The notes below the pieces were generated by a model. That model saw only the letters and a list, made by a program, of their open reading frames with translations. It did no database searches and was not told the origin of the DNA. Shown piece by piece: positions 6,811 to 12,432 of a stretch of 12,432 bases of DNA. The stretch lies in assembly GCA_023415075.1 (NCBI GenBank), contig JAEZLU010000123.1, positions 1 to 12,432 of the forward strand, written 5' to 3'. Numbering within the stretch: the stretch's first letter is position 1; the number at the start of each line of letters is the position of its first letter. The DNA comes from Bacillota bacterium. GTDB taxonomy: Bacteria; Bacillota; Negativicutes; Sporomusales; UBA7701. The position numbers and the translations under genes are program-made.

Positions 6811-7926
6811 TTATAAAAAGGCGCCTACGCCTTTTTTGGTGATTTCGCCGTACGAGGGTATGCCGGTGAGGATGACGGCCTGCTGGGGCGTTTTTTCAAA
6901 GGCGTCGCGGACAAGGACGTTTACGGCGGTGACGTGTCTGGCGACCCGCAGGCTGAGGTCCTGGCCGTTAGCATCATAGGGGATGAACAGGCGGCCGAGC
7001 CTGGCGGCCCGCAGGTACATCGGATCCTTGCCTGTAAGTACAAGCTGCTCGCTGGTGGCGCCCCGCAGCCGACCCTGGGACGGGTTGGCCGTTTCCATCA
7101 GGATAGCCAGCGTGCCGGTGGCGTCGCCCCACTCGCGATGGGACAGACCGCGCAGCGTCTTCGGCGAAGGTTCGAGGCCGATCTTTATTTTTTCCATTTC
7201 CAGGTCGAGCACCGCCACGGCGGCGACATCCATTGCCTTCTCGTGGGCGACGATGGCGTTGATTACCGGGTATTCCGGCGAGGCTTCGTGGAGGTCGATG
7301 GCCAGGGTGATTTTCTCCTGTCTGATGACCTGGACGATGGCGTAGGCCACCTTCTCGGTTAGGGTGCCGTCGGGCCGGCCCGGATAGGCGCGGTTAAGGT
7401 TGCGGGTCTCGCTGCCCGACAGTCTCTGGCCGGAAGCGGCGTGGACGTATATGTCGGGGTCCGGCCACTGATCGACGGGGTTGGTGGCCCGCGACCCGTA
7501 GCGGAACCAGCGTTCGCCGGACGGCGTCGCCAGCGTAAACCGCTGGGGGGAGCCTTCGGCGTAATCGTTGTGGGTGAAGCCGCTGGCGTTGGCCCGCGGG
7601 ATGACTATCAGCCTGCCCTGGAGCGGCTTGGCCCGCTCGGCCAGGAGGACGGCACTTATATAGCCGGCCGGTTCGTTGGGGTGGGTGCCGCCGAGGACAA
7701 GGACGGCGCCGCCGGGGCGGCCGCTGTCGAGGACGATGACTTCGGTATCCCCCGGCATGCCTTTGAGACCGGAAAAATAGTCGCTTAGCTGCTTGACGGC
7801 CGTCACCCCCGGACCTTTCTTCAGCGGCTCGGCGGTGTGCATGCGGGTAAACTGCGGCGCCACGGCGGCGACGATGGCCAAGGCCAGCGCCAGGAAAAAC
7901 ACGGCCGATTTTTTGCTTCCTGTCAT
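6811..7926 (-). CDS. Exported M14/AstE-like zinc peptidase or deacylase, long form
   Basis: A 371-aa protein with an N-terminal signal peptide or anchor (about 7-24) and a complete M14 zinc site: GGTHPNEPAG (79-88; His82, Glu85), NLNRAYPGRPDG (176-187), DLHEAS (211-216; His213) and METANPS (277-283; probable catalytic Glu278). The motifs match the paralogue at 4207-4935 almost word for word. Between the first zinc motif and NLNRAYPGRPDG, however, this one carries a much longer, Trp- and Tyr-rich insertion (about residues 115-172), and it has a longer C-terminal half. It lies between the 48-aa membrane protein gene and ggt, with an excellent AGGAGG ribosome binding site. The likely role is extracytoplasmic cleavage of gamma-glutamyl or N-acyl-glutamyl material feeding GGT or the transporter. 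The reaction itself cannot be read from the sequence. Confidence 0.9.
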   Translation of the reverse strand: MTGSKKSAVFFLALALAIVAAVAPQFTRMHTAEPLKKGPGVTAVKQLSDYFSGLKGMPGDTEVIVLDSGRPGGAVLVLGGTHPNEPAGYISAVLLAERAKPLQGRLIVIPRANASGFTHNDYAEGSPQRFTLATPSGERWFRYGSRATNPVDQWPDPDIYVHAASGQRLSGSETRNLNRAYPGRPDGTLTEKVAYAIVQVIRQEKITLAIDLHEASPEYPVINAIVAHEKAMDVAAVAVLDLEMEKIKIGLEPSPKTLRGLSHREWGDATGTLAILMETANPSQGRLRGATSEQLVLTGKDPMYLRAARLGRLFIPYDANGQDLSLRVARHVTAVNVLVRDAFEKTPQQAVILTGIPSYGEITKKGVGAFL

Positions 7927-7937
7927 GGTTTATCCTC

Positions 7938-8084
7938 CTAGACCAGCATGGCGGCCCGCAGCAGAAGCGGAATGAGAACAAGGGCGGCGGTTGCCTGGGC
8001 CTTGATGTCGGTTTGCCGCCACAACTCCCAGGCGACCAGGGCGGCTATCAGGATGACGATGAGCCGGTAGACGAGGGTTATCAT
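7938..8084 (-). CDS. 48-aa two-helix membrane protein, possible mini partner of the TRAP permease
   Basis: A small gene that is easy to miss. ATG at 8084 is preceded by AGGAGGG at ideal distance, and the frame runs 48 codons to TAG at 7940-7938. The peptide begins MITLVYRLIVILIAALVAW, passes a short polar turn (about WRQTDIKAQ, 22-30), and ends in a second hydrophobic stretch rich in Leu and Ala (about 31-48), so it should form a helical hairpin. It starts 11 nt after the large permease gene and ends 11 nt before the M14 gene, each junction having its own strong ribosome binding site. A TRAP small subunit (DctQ) would normally be about 150-200 aa with four helices; this peptide is too short to be one, but its position suggests it helps the permease. 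No known family was recognised. Confidence 0.8.
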   Translation of the reverse strand: MITLVYRLIVILIAALVAWELWRQTDIKAQATAALVLIPLLLRAAMLV

Positions 8085-8095
8085 GGTCGGCCCTC

Positions 8096-9370
8096 CTAGA
8101 GAATGATTTTGGCAAGCGGCGTGGCGTAGGCGATCATCAGGACACCGATGGCGACGGCCACAAGGGCCGGTAGGATGAGCGGCTTGACGATTCTCAGGTA
8201 GTTGGGTTCTCCCACCACCTGGGCAGCGATCACCGCCGTCAGCGCCACCGGCGGCGTGAAGCTGCCCATGGCGGCGATCAGCGACAAGGCGGTGGCGGTG
8301 ACGATGAGATCCTGGCCGAGGAAGGCGAGGATGAAAGGAACGCCGAGGATGCTGGAAGCGCCGAAAACCGAGATGCCGCCGAACAGCGGCAGGCTGACGG
8401 CGATGCTCAGGAGCAGCAGGTAAGATGGCAGGCTGAGGCTGCCGACGGCGATGTAGCCCCTCAGGCCGGTCAGGGTGAGGACCTGCAGCAGCATACCCAC
8501 ACCCATAAGGATACCCATGACCGGCAGGATTTCGCTGACGCCCTCTCGGGCGGCCTGGAGGATGGCGAACCGCCGGCCGACGAGCAGGCCGGCCAGGCTG
8601 CCGAGAATGAAGGTTAGCGGCAGCCGGGGGTCGGGGAATATGCCAGGCAGGGCTTTGGGACCGATCATCAGGACGACGATAATCGCCAGCGGCAGGTAAA
8701 GCAGCAGACTCTCCTGGCTGCCGGCGTTCTGTTCGAGGGTGCCGACGGCCGCTTTAAGATCGGTGCCGCGGGCATATTTGTAGCCAAGGAAGATAGTGGT
8801 CAGCACGGCCAGCGGGACGGTAACCAAGAGAAGAATGAGGTCGAAGCCGACGTATGGCATGTCAATGCCGCCGCCGATTATCATGACAATGATGTTGACC
8901 GGCGGCGCGATCATGCCGTAGACCGAGGCCATGGCGATGATTGCCCCGGCGATGTGTCTGGGCATATTCATCTCCAGCAGCACGGGCGCCAGCAGGACGC
9001 CGGTGCTGAGCACCGAGGCGGTGCAGGAGCCGGTTATCGCCCCCGGGAACATGATGATAAGCGTCAGCACGGTCAGCATGGCCAGCGGCGATTGGCCGAA
9101 CCGCAGCAAAAGGTCGCGGGTCAGCCGCTCAAGCAGGCCGTTGCGCTCGATGACCTTCATGAAGATCATCGCCGTGAAGAGGACAAGAGCGACGTCGATA
9201 TAGCCAAACATACCCTCGACCAGGTGCCTGAGGGGCAAACCCTGGCCGGCGGTCGCCGCCAGGGCCACGCTGGTGGCGGCAAGCGACAGGCCGACAGGCA
9301 GTTTGAGGGCTAGGACGCAGCCCAGAAAAACGACGAGGGTAACCCCGGCAAGAATGATTTCCGCAGGCAT
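8096..9370 (-). CDS. TRAP-type large permease subunit (DctM-like)
   Basis: A 424-aa integral membrane protein with about 11-12 hydrophobic segments, the size and character of TRAP transporter DctM subunits (ion-coupled uptake of carboxylates or similar acids). The two pseudo-symmetric halves are visible: MFPGAITGSCTASV (107-120) and PLFGGISVFGASSILG (328-343) as helical hairpins, and MIAPPVNIIVMI (153-164) and SFTPPVALTAV (370-380) as the paired unwound Pro-Pro motifs. The ATG has AGGAGG upstream. TRAP systems normally include a DctP binding protein and a DctQ small subunit; neither is here. The flanking genes encode a secreted 190-aa protein and a 48-aa membrane hairpin instead. Substrate unknown; glutamate, gamma-glutamyl oligomers or another product of the secreted hydrolases is inferred from the operon. 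A simpler ion/carboxylate symporter acting alone is possible. Confidence 0.9.
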   Translation of the reverse strand: MPAEIILAGVTLVVFLGCVLALKLPVGLSLAATSVALAATAGQGLPLRHLVEGMFGYIDVALVLFTAMIFMKVIERNGLLERLTRDLLLRFGQSPLAMLTVLTLIIMFPGAITGSCTASVLSTGVLLAPVLLEMNMPRHIAGAIIAMASVYGMIAPPVNIIVMIIGGGIDMPYVGFDLILLLVTVPLAVLTTIFLGYKYARGTDLKAAVGTLEQNAGSQESLLLYLPLAIIVVLMIGPKALPGIFPDPRLPLTFILGSLAGLLVGRRFAILQAAREGVSEILPVMGILMGVGMLLQVLTLTGLRGYIAVGSLSLPSYLLLLSIAVSLPLFGGISVFGASSILGVPFILAFLGQDLIVTATALSLIAAMGSFTPPVALTAVIAAQVVGEPNYLRIVKPLILPALVAVAIGVLMIAYATPLAKIIL

Positions 9371-9401
9371 CCGGATTCCTCCTAACAGTCGTGGGCTGCG
9401 G

Positions 9402-9974
9402 TTATCTGCAGGCCGCCTTCAGGTAGCCGCCGGCTTCGGTGACCGATCCGGGAAAGTCGGCAGGAATGCTGTCGCCGGCCAGTTGGCTGAAGATGCCGTC
9501 GGCGTTACCGTCGGCAACGACGATGAGGTAATCGGCCCTGGGGGCTGTACTGCGGATGAAACGGTCGGTGAGTTCGCCGCGCCGGCCTTCGCCGCCGACG
9601 TGCATGACGATAATCTGGGCGCCGCTGCTTTTGGCGCCGTCAATCAAGGCCTGAGCCCGCCGTTCTTCCTGGTCGGAGTCGATACCGGCCGCTCCCAGTC
9701 CTTTGGAACTGCCACCGACTACCAGGACAAGCGTCCGGTAGCCGCTGACAGCGTCGGCGCCGGCCAGCGAATCGTAACTGAAGTTCAGGCTGCCGCGCTG
9801 GGCGAGGACCCGGACCATCTGGCCATCGGCGCTCTGGCCGATAGAGGTGATGAGGAGCGGCTGGTCGAACTGCGCCCCGGACAAGCCCCTGGCCTGGACC
9901 AGACCGGCAAAGCCCAGTGCTACCACTAAAACTAAAAAGCTTGCGACAGGAGGCCACCATATCTTTGTTTTCAT
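9402..9974 (-). CDS. Secreted 190-aa protein of unknown function (possibly DUF6305-like)
   Basis: First gene of the transporter/GGT operon. It has a typical signal peptide (MKTKIWW, hydrophobic to about 25, probable cleavage near VQA-RG at 26-30). The mature part alternates beta-like and helix-like stretches suggestive of a Rossmann-like fold: LLITSIGQSADGQMV (40-54), TLVLVVGGSSKGLGAAGID (81-99), AQIIVMHVGGEG (119-130), ADYLIVVADGNADG (147-160). GSSKG and the Asp/Asn-rich DGNADG could bind an anion, metal or small ligand. I associate the TSIGQSAD motif with the DUF6305 family, from memory and with low certainty. Its place 31 nt before a TRAP permease that has no DctP makes it a candidate ligand-binding component, but it is much shorter than DctP (about 330 aa) and no similarity was seen. 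Confidence 0.85.
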   Translation of the reverse strand: MKTKIWWPPVASFLVLVVALGFAGLVQARGLSGAQFDQPLLITSIGQSADGQMVRVLAQRGSLNFSYDSLAGADAVSGYRTLVLVVGGSSKGLGAAGIDSDQEERRAQALIDGAKSSGAQIIVMHVGGEGRRGELTDRFIRSTAPRADYLIVVADGNADGIFSQLAGDSIPADFPGSVTEAGGYLKAACR

Positions 9975-9994
9975 GATTCCCCGCCTTTCAAATC

Positions 9995-10059
9995 ATTTTA
10001 TTGGAAAATTTGGTCCTTGCCGGCGATTTTCCTATTTTTTCTCTTTTTTATTTTGGTCC
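9995..10059 (-). promoter_or_regulatory. Probable promoter region of the transporter/GGT operon
   Basis: The roughly 90 nt between the terminator (ending about 10063) and the ATG at 9974 are AT-rich. On the minus strand TAAAAT (10000 to 9995) is a -10 candidate; the hexamer 17 nt upstream (CCGGCA) is a poor -35. Two copies of TTTGGTCC lie at 10009-10016 and 10052-10059, 43 nt apart, about four helical turns. These may be operator half-sites and resemble half of the palindrome at 10405-10418. An AAAGGCGGGG ribosome binding site precedes the ATG. Confidence 0.3.
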
Positions 10060-10062
10060 GGC

Positions 10063-10108
10063 ACATAAAAAAACAGGGCGGCTACCCTATTTGGGGTAAC
10101 CGCCCTGT
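10063..10108 (-). terminator. Rho-independent terminator after the 60-aa gene
   Basis: Inverted repeat 10073-10087 and 10094-10108 (15 bp with one mismatch, 6-nt loop), with a GC-rich stem. On the minus strand it is followed by a run of seven T (10072 to 10066). It starts 13 nt after the stop of the 60-aa gene and so isolates that gene from the operon that begins at 9974. Confidence 0.93.
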
Positions 10109-10121
10109 GTACAGCCTAAGA

Positions 10122-10304
10122 TTACGGCGCCTGGCGCAGGCTAACCGGTCCTTCCTTCACCAGACTCATGTCGATCTTGCCGTCGGCGTCCCGCGTGATG
10201 ATCAGCCGGCCACGAACCGAGCCTTTGTCTAAATCGAAGTATATCTTGTTGGTGAAGGTGTCCCACCGCACCGGGTTAACTTCCTTAAGCTCGCTCGTGT
10301 TCAT
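10122..10304 (-). CDS. 60-aa hypothetical protein, monocistronic
   Basis: The frame is open back to 10535, but ATG 10304 is the start: it has a near-ideal GGAGGA 7-8 nt upstream, while the upstream part overlaps palindromes and the promoter region. The 60-aa product is soluble, without signal peptide or membrane segment. After a short polar start (MNTSELKEVNP) it reads like a small beta sheet: WDTFTNKIYFDLDKG (14-28), SVRGRLIITRDADGKI (29-44), DMSLVKEGPVS. No family was recognised. It is alone between a promoter region with two DosR-type palindromes and a strong terminator, so it is likely transcribed as its own unit and perhaps controlled by a stimulus-responsive regulator. Confidence 0.78.
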   Translation of the reverse strand: MNTSELKEVNPVRWDTFTNKIYFDLDKGSVRGRLIITRDADGKIDMSLVKEGPVSLRQAP

Positions 10305-10382
10305 GCCGCTTCCTCCAATATCCGCCGCTTGCCTCTTTTTGCGGTGATGAATAGAATTGGCCCAGCTGGTCGCCGTTTCCTT

Positions 10383-10418
10383 CGAACTAAAGTACCGACT
10401 AACTAGGACCAAAGTCCC
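10383..10418. promoter_or_regulatory. Two tandem DosR/NarL-type palindromic boxes
   Basis: On the plus strand the 14-mers at 10405-10418 (AGGACCAAAGTCCC) and 10383-10396 (CGAACTAAAGTACC) match the Mycobacterium DosR/DevR consensus GGGACTWWAGTCCC, as I recall it, at 12 and 11 of 14 positions. Their centres are 22 bp apart, two helical turns, which suits side-by-side binding of dimers. They lie between the divergent 60-aa gene and HD gene. For the 60-aa gene the nearer box would be centred about 50 nt before a possible start of transcription near 10341 (weak -10 TATTCA at 10353-10348). The responsible regulator is not in the window, unless it is the truncated one at the left edge. Confidence 0.5.
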
Positions 10419-10431
10419 AGGCAGCTTACCC

Positions 10432-10445
10432 GGCCGGAGCCGGCC
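10432..10445. repeat. GC-rich inverted repeat upstream of the HD gene promoter
   Basis: GGCCGG (10432-10437) and CCGGCC (10440-10445) form a perfect 6-bp inverted repeat with two bases between, ending 4 nt before the proposed -35 box. There is no T tract, so it is not a terminator. It could be an operator; nothing more can be said. Confidence 0.4.
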
Positions 10446-10449
10446 TGCC

Positions 10450-10478
10450 TTGCCTCCGCCGGCCAAAGGTGCTATGCT
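10450..10478 (+). promoter_or_regulatory. Sigma-70-type promoter with extended -10 for the HD gene
   Basis: TTGCCT (10450-10455) and TATGCT (10473-10478) are separated by exactly 17 nt, and the -10 carries the upstream TGC extension (10470-10472). Transcription would start near 10485. This matters for the gene start: the in-frame ATG at 10474 would lie inside the promoter, and the ATG at 10486 would be leaderless, which favours the TTG at 10516. Confidence 0.6.
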
Positions 10479-10515
10479 GGTATGGATGGTTTTACGCAAA
10501 GGAGATGCCGCCGTT

Positions 10516-11256
10516 TTGGACGCCAAGGTACTCAATGATCTGAAAAGCTGGTTTGCAACTTATGCAAAATCTTTTTATACAGGCGACCAAGAAATCCAGT
10601 CGATGGTACTGCAAAAAGAGGAGCACAGCCTGATCGTGGCCGGTATATGCCGGGAGATCGCCGCCTCGCTCGGCCTGGACGCGCCGGAGCTCGCAATGGC
10701 TGAAGCCGTCGGCCTTTGCCACGATGTCGGCCGCTTCAAGCAGGCGACGGTTTACCGCACATTCCGCGACCGCATTTCGGTGGACCATGGACGGCTCGGC
10801 GTTGAGGAACTCAAGGCCGCAGGCGTGGATGCCATGCTCAGCGAAGCCGACTGGTCGGCAATGGCCTATGCGGTCCGCTGGCACAACGCCATCGCTCTGC
10901 CGCCCCAGCCGGATGAACGGCTGACGCTTTTCGGCCAGATAATCCGCGACGCCGACAAGCTCGACATCTACCGGGTGCTGCCGCCGTCACCACCGGCCGC
11001 CGGCTGTACACCGGCCCTCGAGGCCGGGCTGATCGCCGGCGAGATGCTTTCCTACGACGCGATCAGGACGGCCGACGACCGTAAGCTTATCATGCTGAGC
11101 TGGCTGTACGATATCTGCTTCCCCTGGACGCGGGCAGCCATCGCCGCCCGCGGCCACGCCGAGGCCATACTGGCGTCGCTGCCGCCCTCGCCAGCCGTCC
11201 CGGCCATCAGAAAAACAATAGCGGCCTATCTGGCCTCGCGGCTGACTTCCCGCTGA
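10516..11256 (+). CDS. HD-domain metal-dependent phosphohydrolase
   Basis: A 246-aa soluble HD-superfamily protein. Metal ligands are visible in order: His37 (KEEHSLIV), His69-Asp70 (LCHDVGRFKQ) and Asp145 (IIRDADKLDIYRV), with extra conserved His91 (VDHGRLG) and His123 (RWHNAI). It belongs to a common bacterial family with the pattern HDxGRFxQ...TF...SVxH...RDADKLD, whose substrate is generally unknown (nucleotides or other phosphoesters). It is not an HD-GYP protein. The start chosen is TTG 10516, 11 nt after AAAGGAG (10498-10504); ATGs at 10474 and 10486 conflict with the promoter, and the frame opening at 10357 would run across the palindromes. It is divergent from the 60-aa gene and convergent with the HD-GYP gene, sharing a terminator with the latter. 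It is the only confident plus-strand gene of the window. Confidence 0.88.
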   Translation: MDAKVLNDLKSWFATYAKSFYTGDQEIQSMVLQKEEHSLIVAGICREIAASLGLDAPELAMAEAVGLCHDVGRFKQATVYRTFRDRISVDHGRLGVEELKAAGVDAMLSEADWSAMAYAVRWHNAIALPPQPDERLTLFGQIIRDADKLDIYRVLPPSPPAAGCTPALEAGLIAGEMLSYDAIRTADDRKLIMLSWLYDICFPWTRAAIAARGHAEAILASLPPSPAVPAIRKTIAAYLASRLTSR

Positions 11257-11260
11257 TATG

Positions 11261-11290
11261 AAAACTCCCGTCTTTAAGGCGGGAGTTTTT
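11261..11290. terminator. Bidirectional terminator between convergent genes
   Basis: Inverted repeat AAAACTCCCG (11261-11270) and CGGGAGTTTT (11280-11289) with a 9-nt loop. It has a T run on the plus side and the matching A run becomes a T run on the minus strand. It lies 4 nt after the HD gene stop and 12 nt beyond the end of the HD-GYP gene, so it can end both transcripts. Confidence 0.9.
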
Positions 11291-11301
11291 GGTTGGCAAG
11301 G

Positions 11302-12375
11302 TCAGCCGGAGGCAACGACCTCGGTGATGCTGAGGGCTTTGTTTTTTTCCAGGTCGAGATAGCGGCCGTCGGCCAGCCTGACCACCGGCTGGGCCGGCCG
11401 GTCCCGGTCGAGGTAGATAACCCGTGCCTGGGTACCGTCAGACAGGCGGACAACGTAGCCGATCAGCGAGTCCTTGACCCGGGTGAGGAAGGGTACGGTA
11501 ACCGCCGGGTCGAGGGCCGAAAACATCTCTCTAAATACGTCGTCAACAACGCTGAAGGGGGTTACGGCTTTGCGGTACACGCGATCCGAGGTCATGGCGT
11601 CGTAGATGTCGGCGACGGCGATTATCCGGGCATAGTGGCTTACTTCATCCCCGGACAGGGCGAATGGGTAACCCTGGCCGTCCATCCGCTCGTGATGCTG
11701 CCAGACGCCGAGGATGACCGAGTCCGGCAGCTTGGTGGCCGCCCCTTTGATGAGCTCGAACCCGAGTGAGGGGTGGTCCTGCATGATCGCCATTTCGCCG
11801 GCCGTTAGCGGCCCGGGTTTGTTTAGGATCTCAAGCGGTATCTGGGTTTTGCCAATATCGTGCAGCAGGCCGGCCAGCACCAGGTTTCGCAGCTCCCGGC
11901 CCCTGATGTCTAGCCATTTGCCGATGACGCCGGCGATTATGCCGACGTTGACTGAATGGCGGAAGGTATAGTCGTCGGTTGTCCGGATATTGGACAGGTG
12001 ACTTATGACGCCGCTGGAGTTGATAAGCGTCTCGGTCGCCTGATCGGCGAGTTCGTTCATTCTGGCCAGGGGAACTTCCTTAAAGTAGCGGGTATGTTCG
12101 AAGGCTTCCCGCAGGTCCTGGACGATTACGGCGTGGTTATCGCTGAATATCTGGGCTTCGGAGACCAGGCTGAAGGGGTTGTCTTCGGTCGCCAGCAGGG
12201 GCTCCTTGACGGTAACATCCTGGACGCCCCAGGTGGCGAGGAGGGTTAAGAGCTGTTCGCTGAGGACGGTGTTCTCACTTATGAGCACGTTGTCGGTCTG
12301 GGACATAACCGGTCGCGCCAGGATCATCCCCGGCCGTGCCTCGAACAGGAGAAACTTTTTGGTGACCCAGCGCAC
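11302..12375 (-). CDS. HD-GYP domain cyclic-di-GMP phosphodiesterase
   Basis: A 357-aa cytoplasmic protein. An N-terminal region (about 1-100, no known sensor domain recognised) precedes the HD-GYP catalytic domain (about 110-300). Its signature residues are present: RHSVNVG (139-145), LLHDIGKTQIP (170-180), DHPSLGFEL (200-208), HHERMDGQGYP (227-237, the GYP motif) and VADIYDAMTSDRVYRKA (254-270). A C-terminal beta-rich tail (about 306-355) is common in this group. With all metal ligands and GYP intact it is probably an active phosphodiesterase that degrades c-di-GMP. The start is GTG 12375, with GGGGAGG 7 nt upstream. It is transcribed away from the right edge and ends at the shared terminator. 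There is no evidence of a direct link to the PGA operons; c-di-GMP control of envelope polymers makes one conceivable. Confidence 0.94.
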   Translation of the reverse strand: MRWVTKKFLLFEARPGMILARPVMSQTDNVLISENTVLSEQLLTLLATWGVQDVTVKEPLLATEDNPFSLVSEAQIFSDNHAVIVQDLREAFEHTRYFKEVPLARMNELADQATETLINSSGVISHLSNIRTTDDYTFRHSVNVGIIAGVIGKWLDIRGRELRNLVLAGLLHDIGKTQIPLEILNKPGPLTAGEMAIMQDHPSLGFELIKGAATKLPDSVILGVWQHHERMDGQGYPFALSGDEVSHYARIIAVADIYDAMTSDRVYRKAVTPFSVVDDVFREMFSALDPAVTVPFLTRVKDSLIGYVVRLSDGTQARVIYLDRDRPAQPVVRLADGRYLDLEKNKALSITEVVASG

Positions 12376-12432
12376 GCCGGCACCTCCCCATGAATAAATC
12401 AGCTAACAAGTCGCTGCAAAGTAATATTAACT

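Noticed and set aside
7938..8084. Calling the 48-aa peptide a DctQ subunit
   Set aside because: It is far too short and has two helices instead of four; only its position is DctQ-like.
10305..10449. Possible riboswitch (for example c-di-GMP) in the divergent region
   Set aside because: Neither strand shows the conserved c-di-GMP-I elements; the visible structure is better explained as protein-binding palindromes.
10305..10535. 137-aa version of the small minus-strand gene
   Set aside because: The extension runs through the tandem palindromes and the divergent promoter, and the strong ribosome binding site is at ATG 10304.
12391..12419. Candidate promoter for the HD-GYP gene (TTGCAG, 17 nt, TATTCA)
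   Set aside because: The -10 matches only 3 of 6 bases and would place the transcript start within the ribosome binding site.
1..12432. Mobile elements, phage genes, CRISPR arrays, tRNA or rRNA genes
   Set aside because: No transposase, integrase, regular repeat-spacer pattern, tRNA-like cloverleaf or rRNA sequence was recognised by eye.

Overview
The window looks like chromosomal DNA of a GC-rich anaerobic Firmicute, most likely a diderm of the Negativicutes (Sporomusaceae-like). This is an inference from the gene mix, codon use and strong AGGAGG-type ribosome binding sites; there is no rRNA or other phylogenetic marker. No tRNA, rRNA, CRISPR array, insertion sequence or phage gene was seen. 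Nearly all genes are on the minus strand.

Read in transcription order (right to left), the core is two adjacent minus-strand operons. Operon A (about 9988 to 5006) encodes a secreted 190-aa protein of unknown function, a TRAP-type DctM-like large permease, an unusual 48-aa two-helix membrane protein, a secreted M14/AstE-like zinc peptidase or deacylase, and a secreted gamma-glutamyltransferase, and ends in a strong hairpin terminator. Operon B (about 4958 to beyond position 1) encodes a second, paralogous secreted M14/AstE-like enzyme, the poly-gamma-glutamate (PGA) synthase subunits PgsB (CapB) and PgsC (CapC), a PGA-system membrane protein, a multi-pass sensor histidine kinase and a response regulator cut by the left edge. 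All six genes of operon B overlap the next one, which implies translational coupling.

Together these operons look like a complete gamma-glutamyl polymer economy: synthesis at the membrane (PgsB/PgsC and accessory protein), trimming or hydrolysis outside the membrane (two M14 enzymes and GGT), possible recapture of products (TRAP-like permease with non-standard partners), and a built-in two-component system. The usual PgsA/CapA gene is not in the window. The physiological role (periplasmic osmolyte, envelope polymer or storage) is inference.

The right third is separate. A 60-aa orphan gene (minus, 10122-10304) with its own terminator is divergent from an HD-domain hydrolase (plus, 10516-11256). 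Their shared intergenic region carries two tandem DosR/NarL-type palindromes 22 bp apart. The HD gene converges on an HD-GYP cyclic-di-GMP phosphodiesterase gene (minus, 11302-12375) across a bidirectional terminator.
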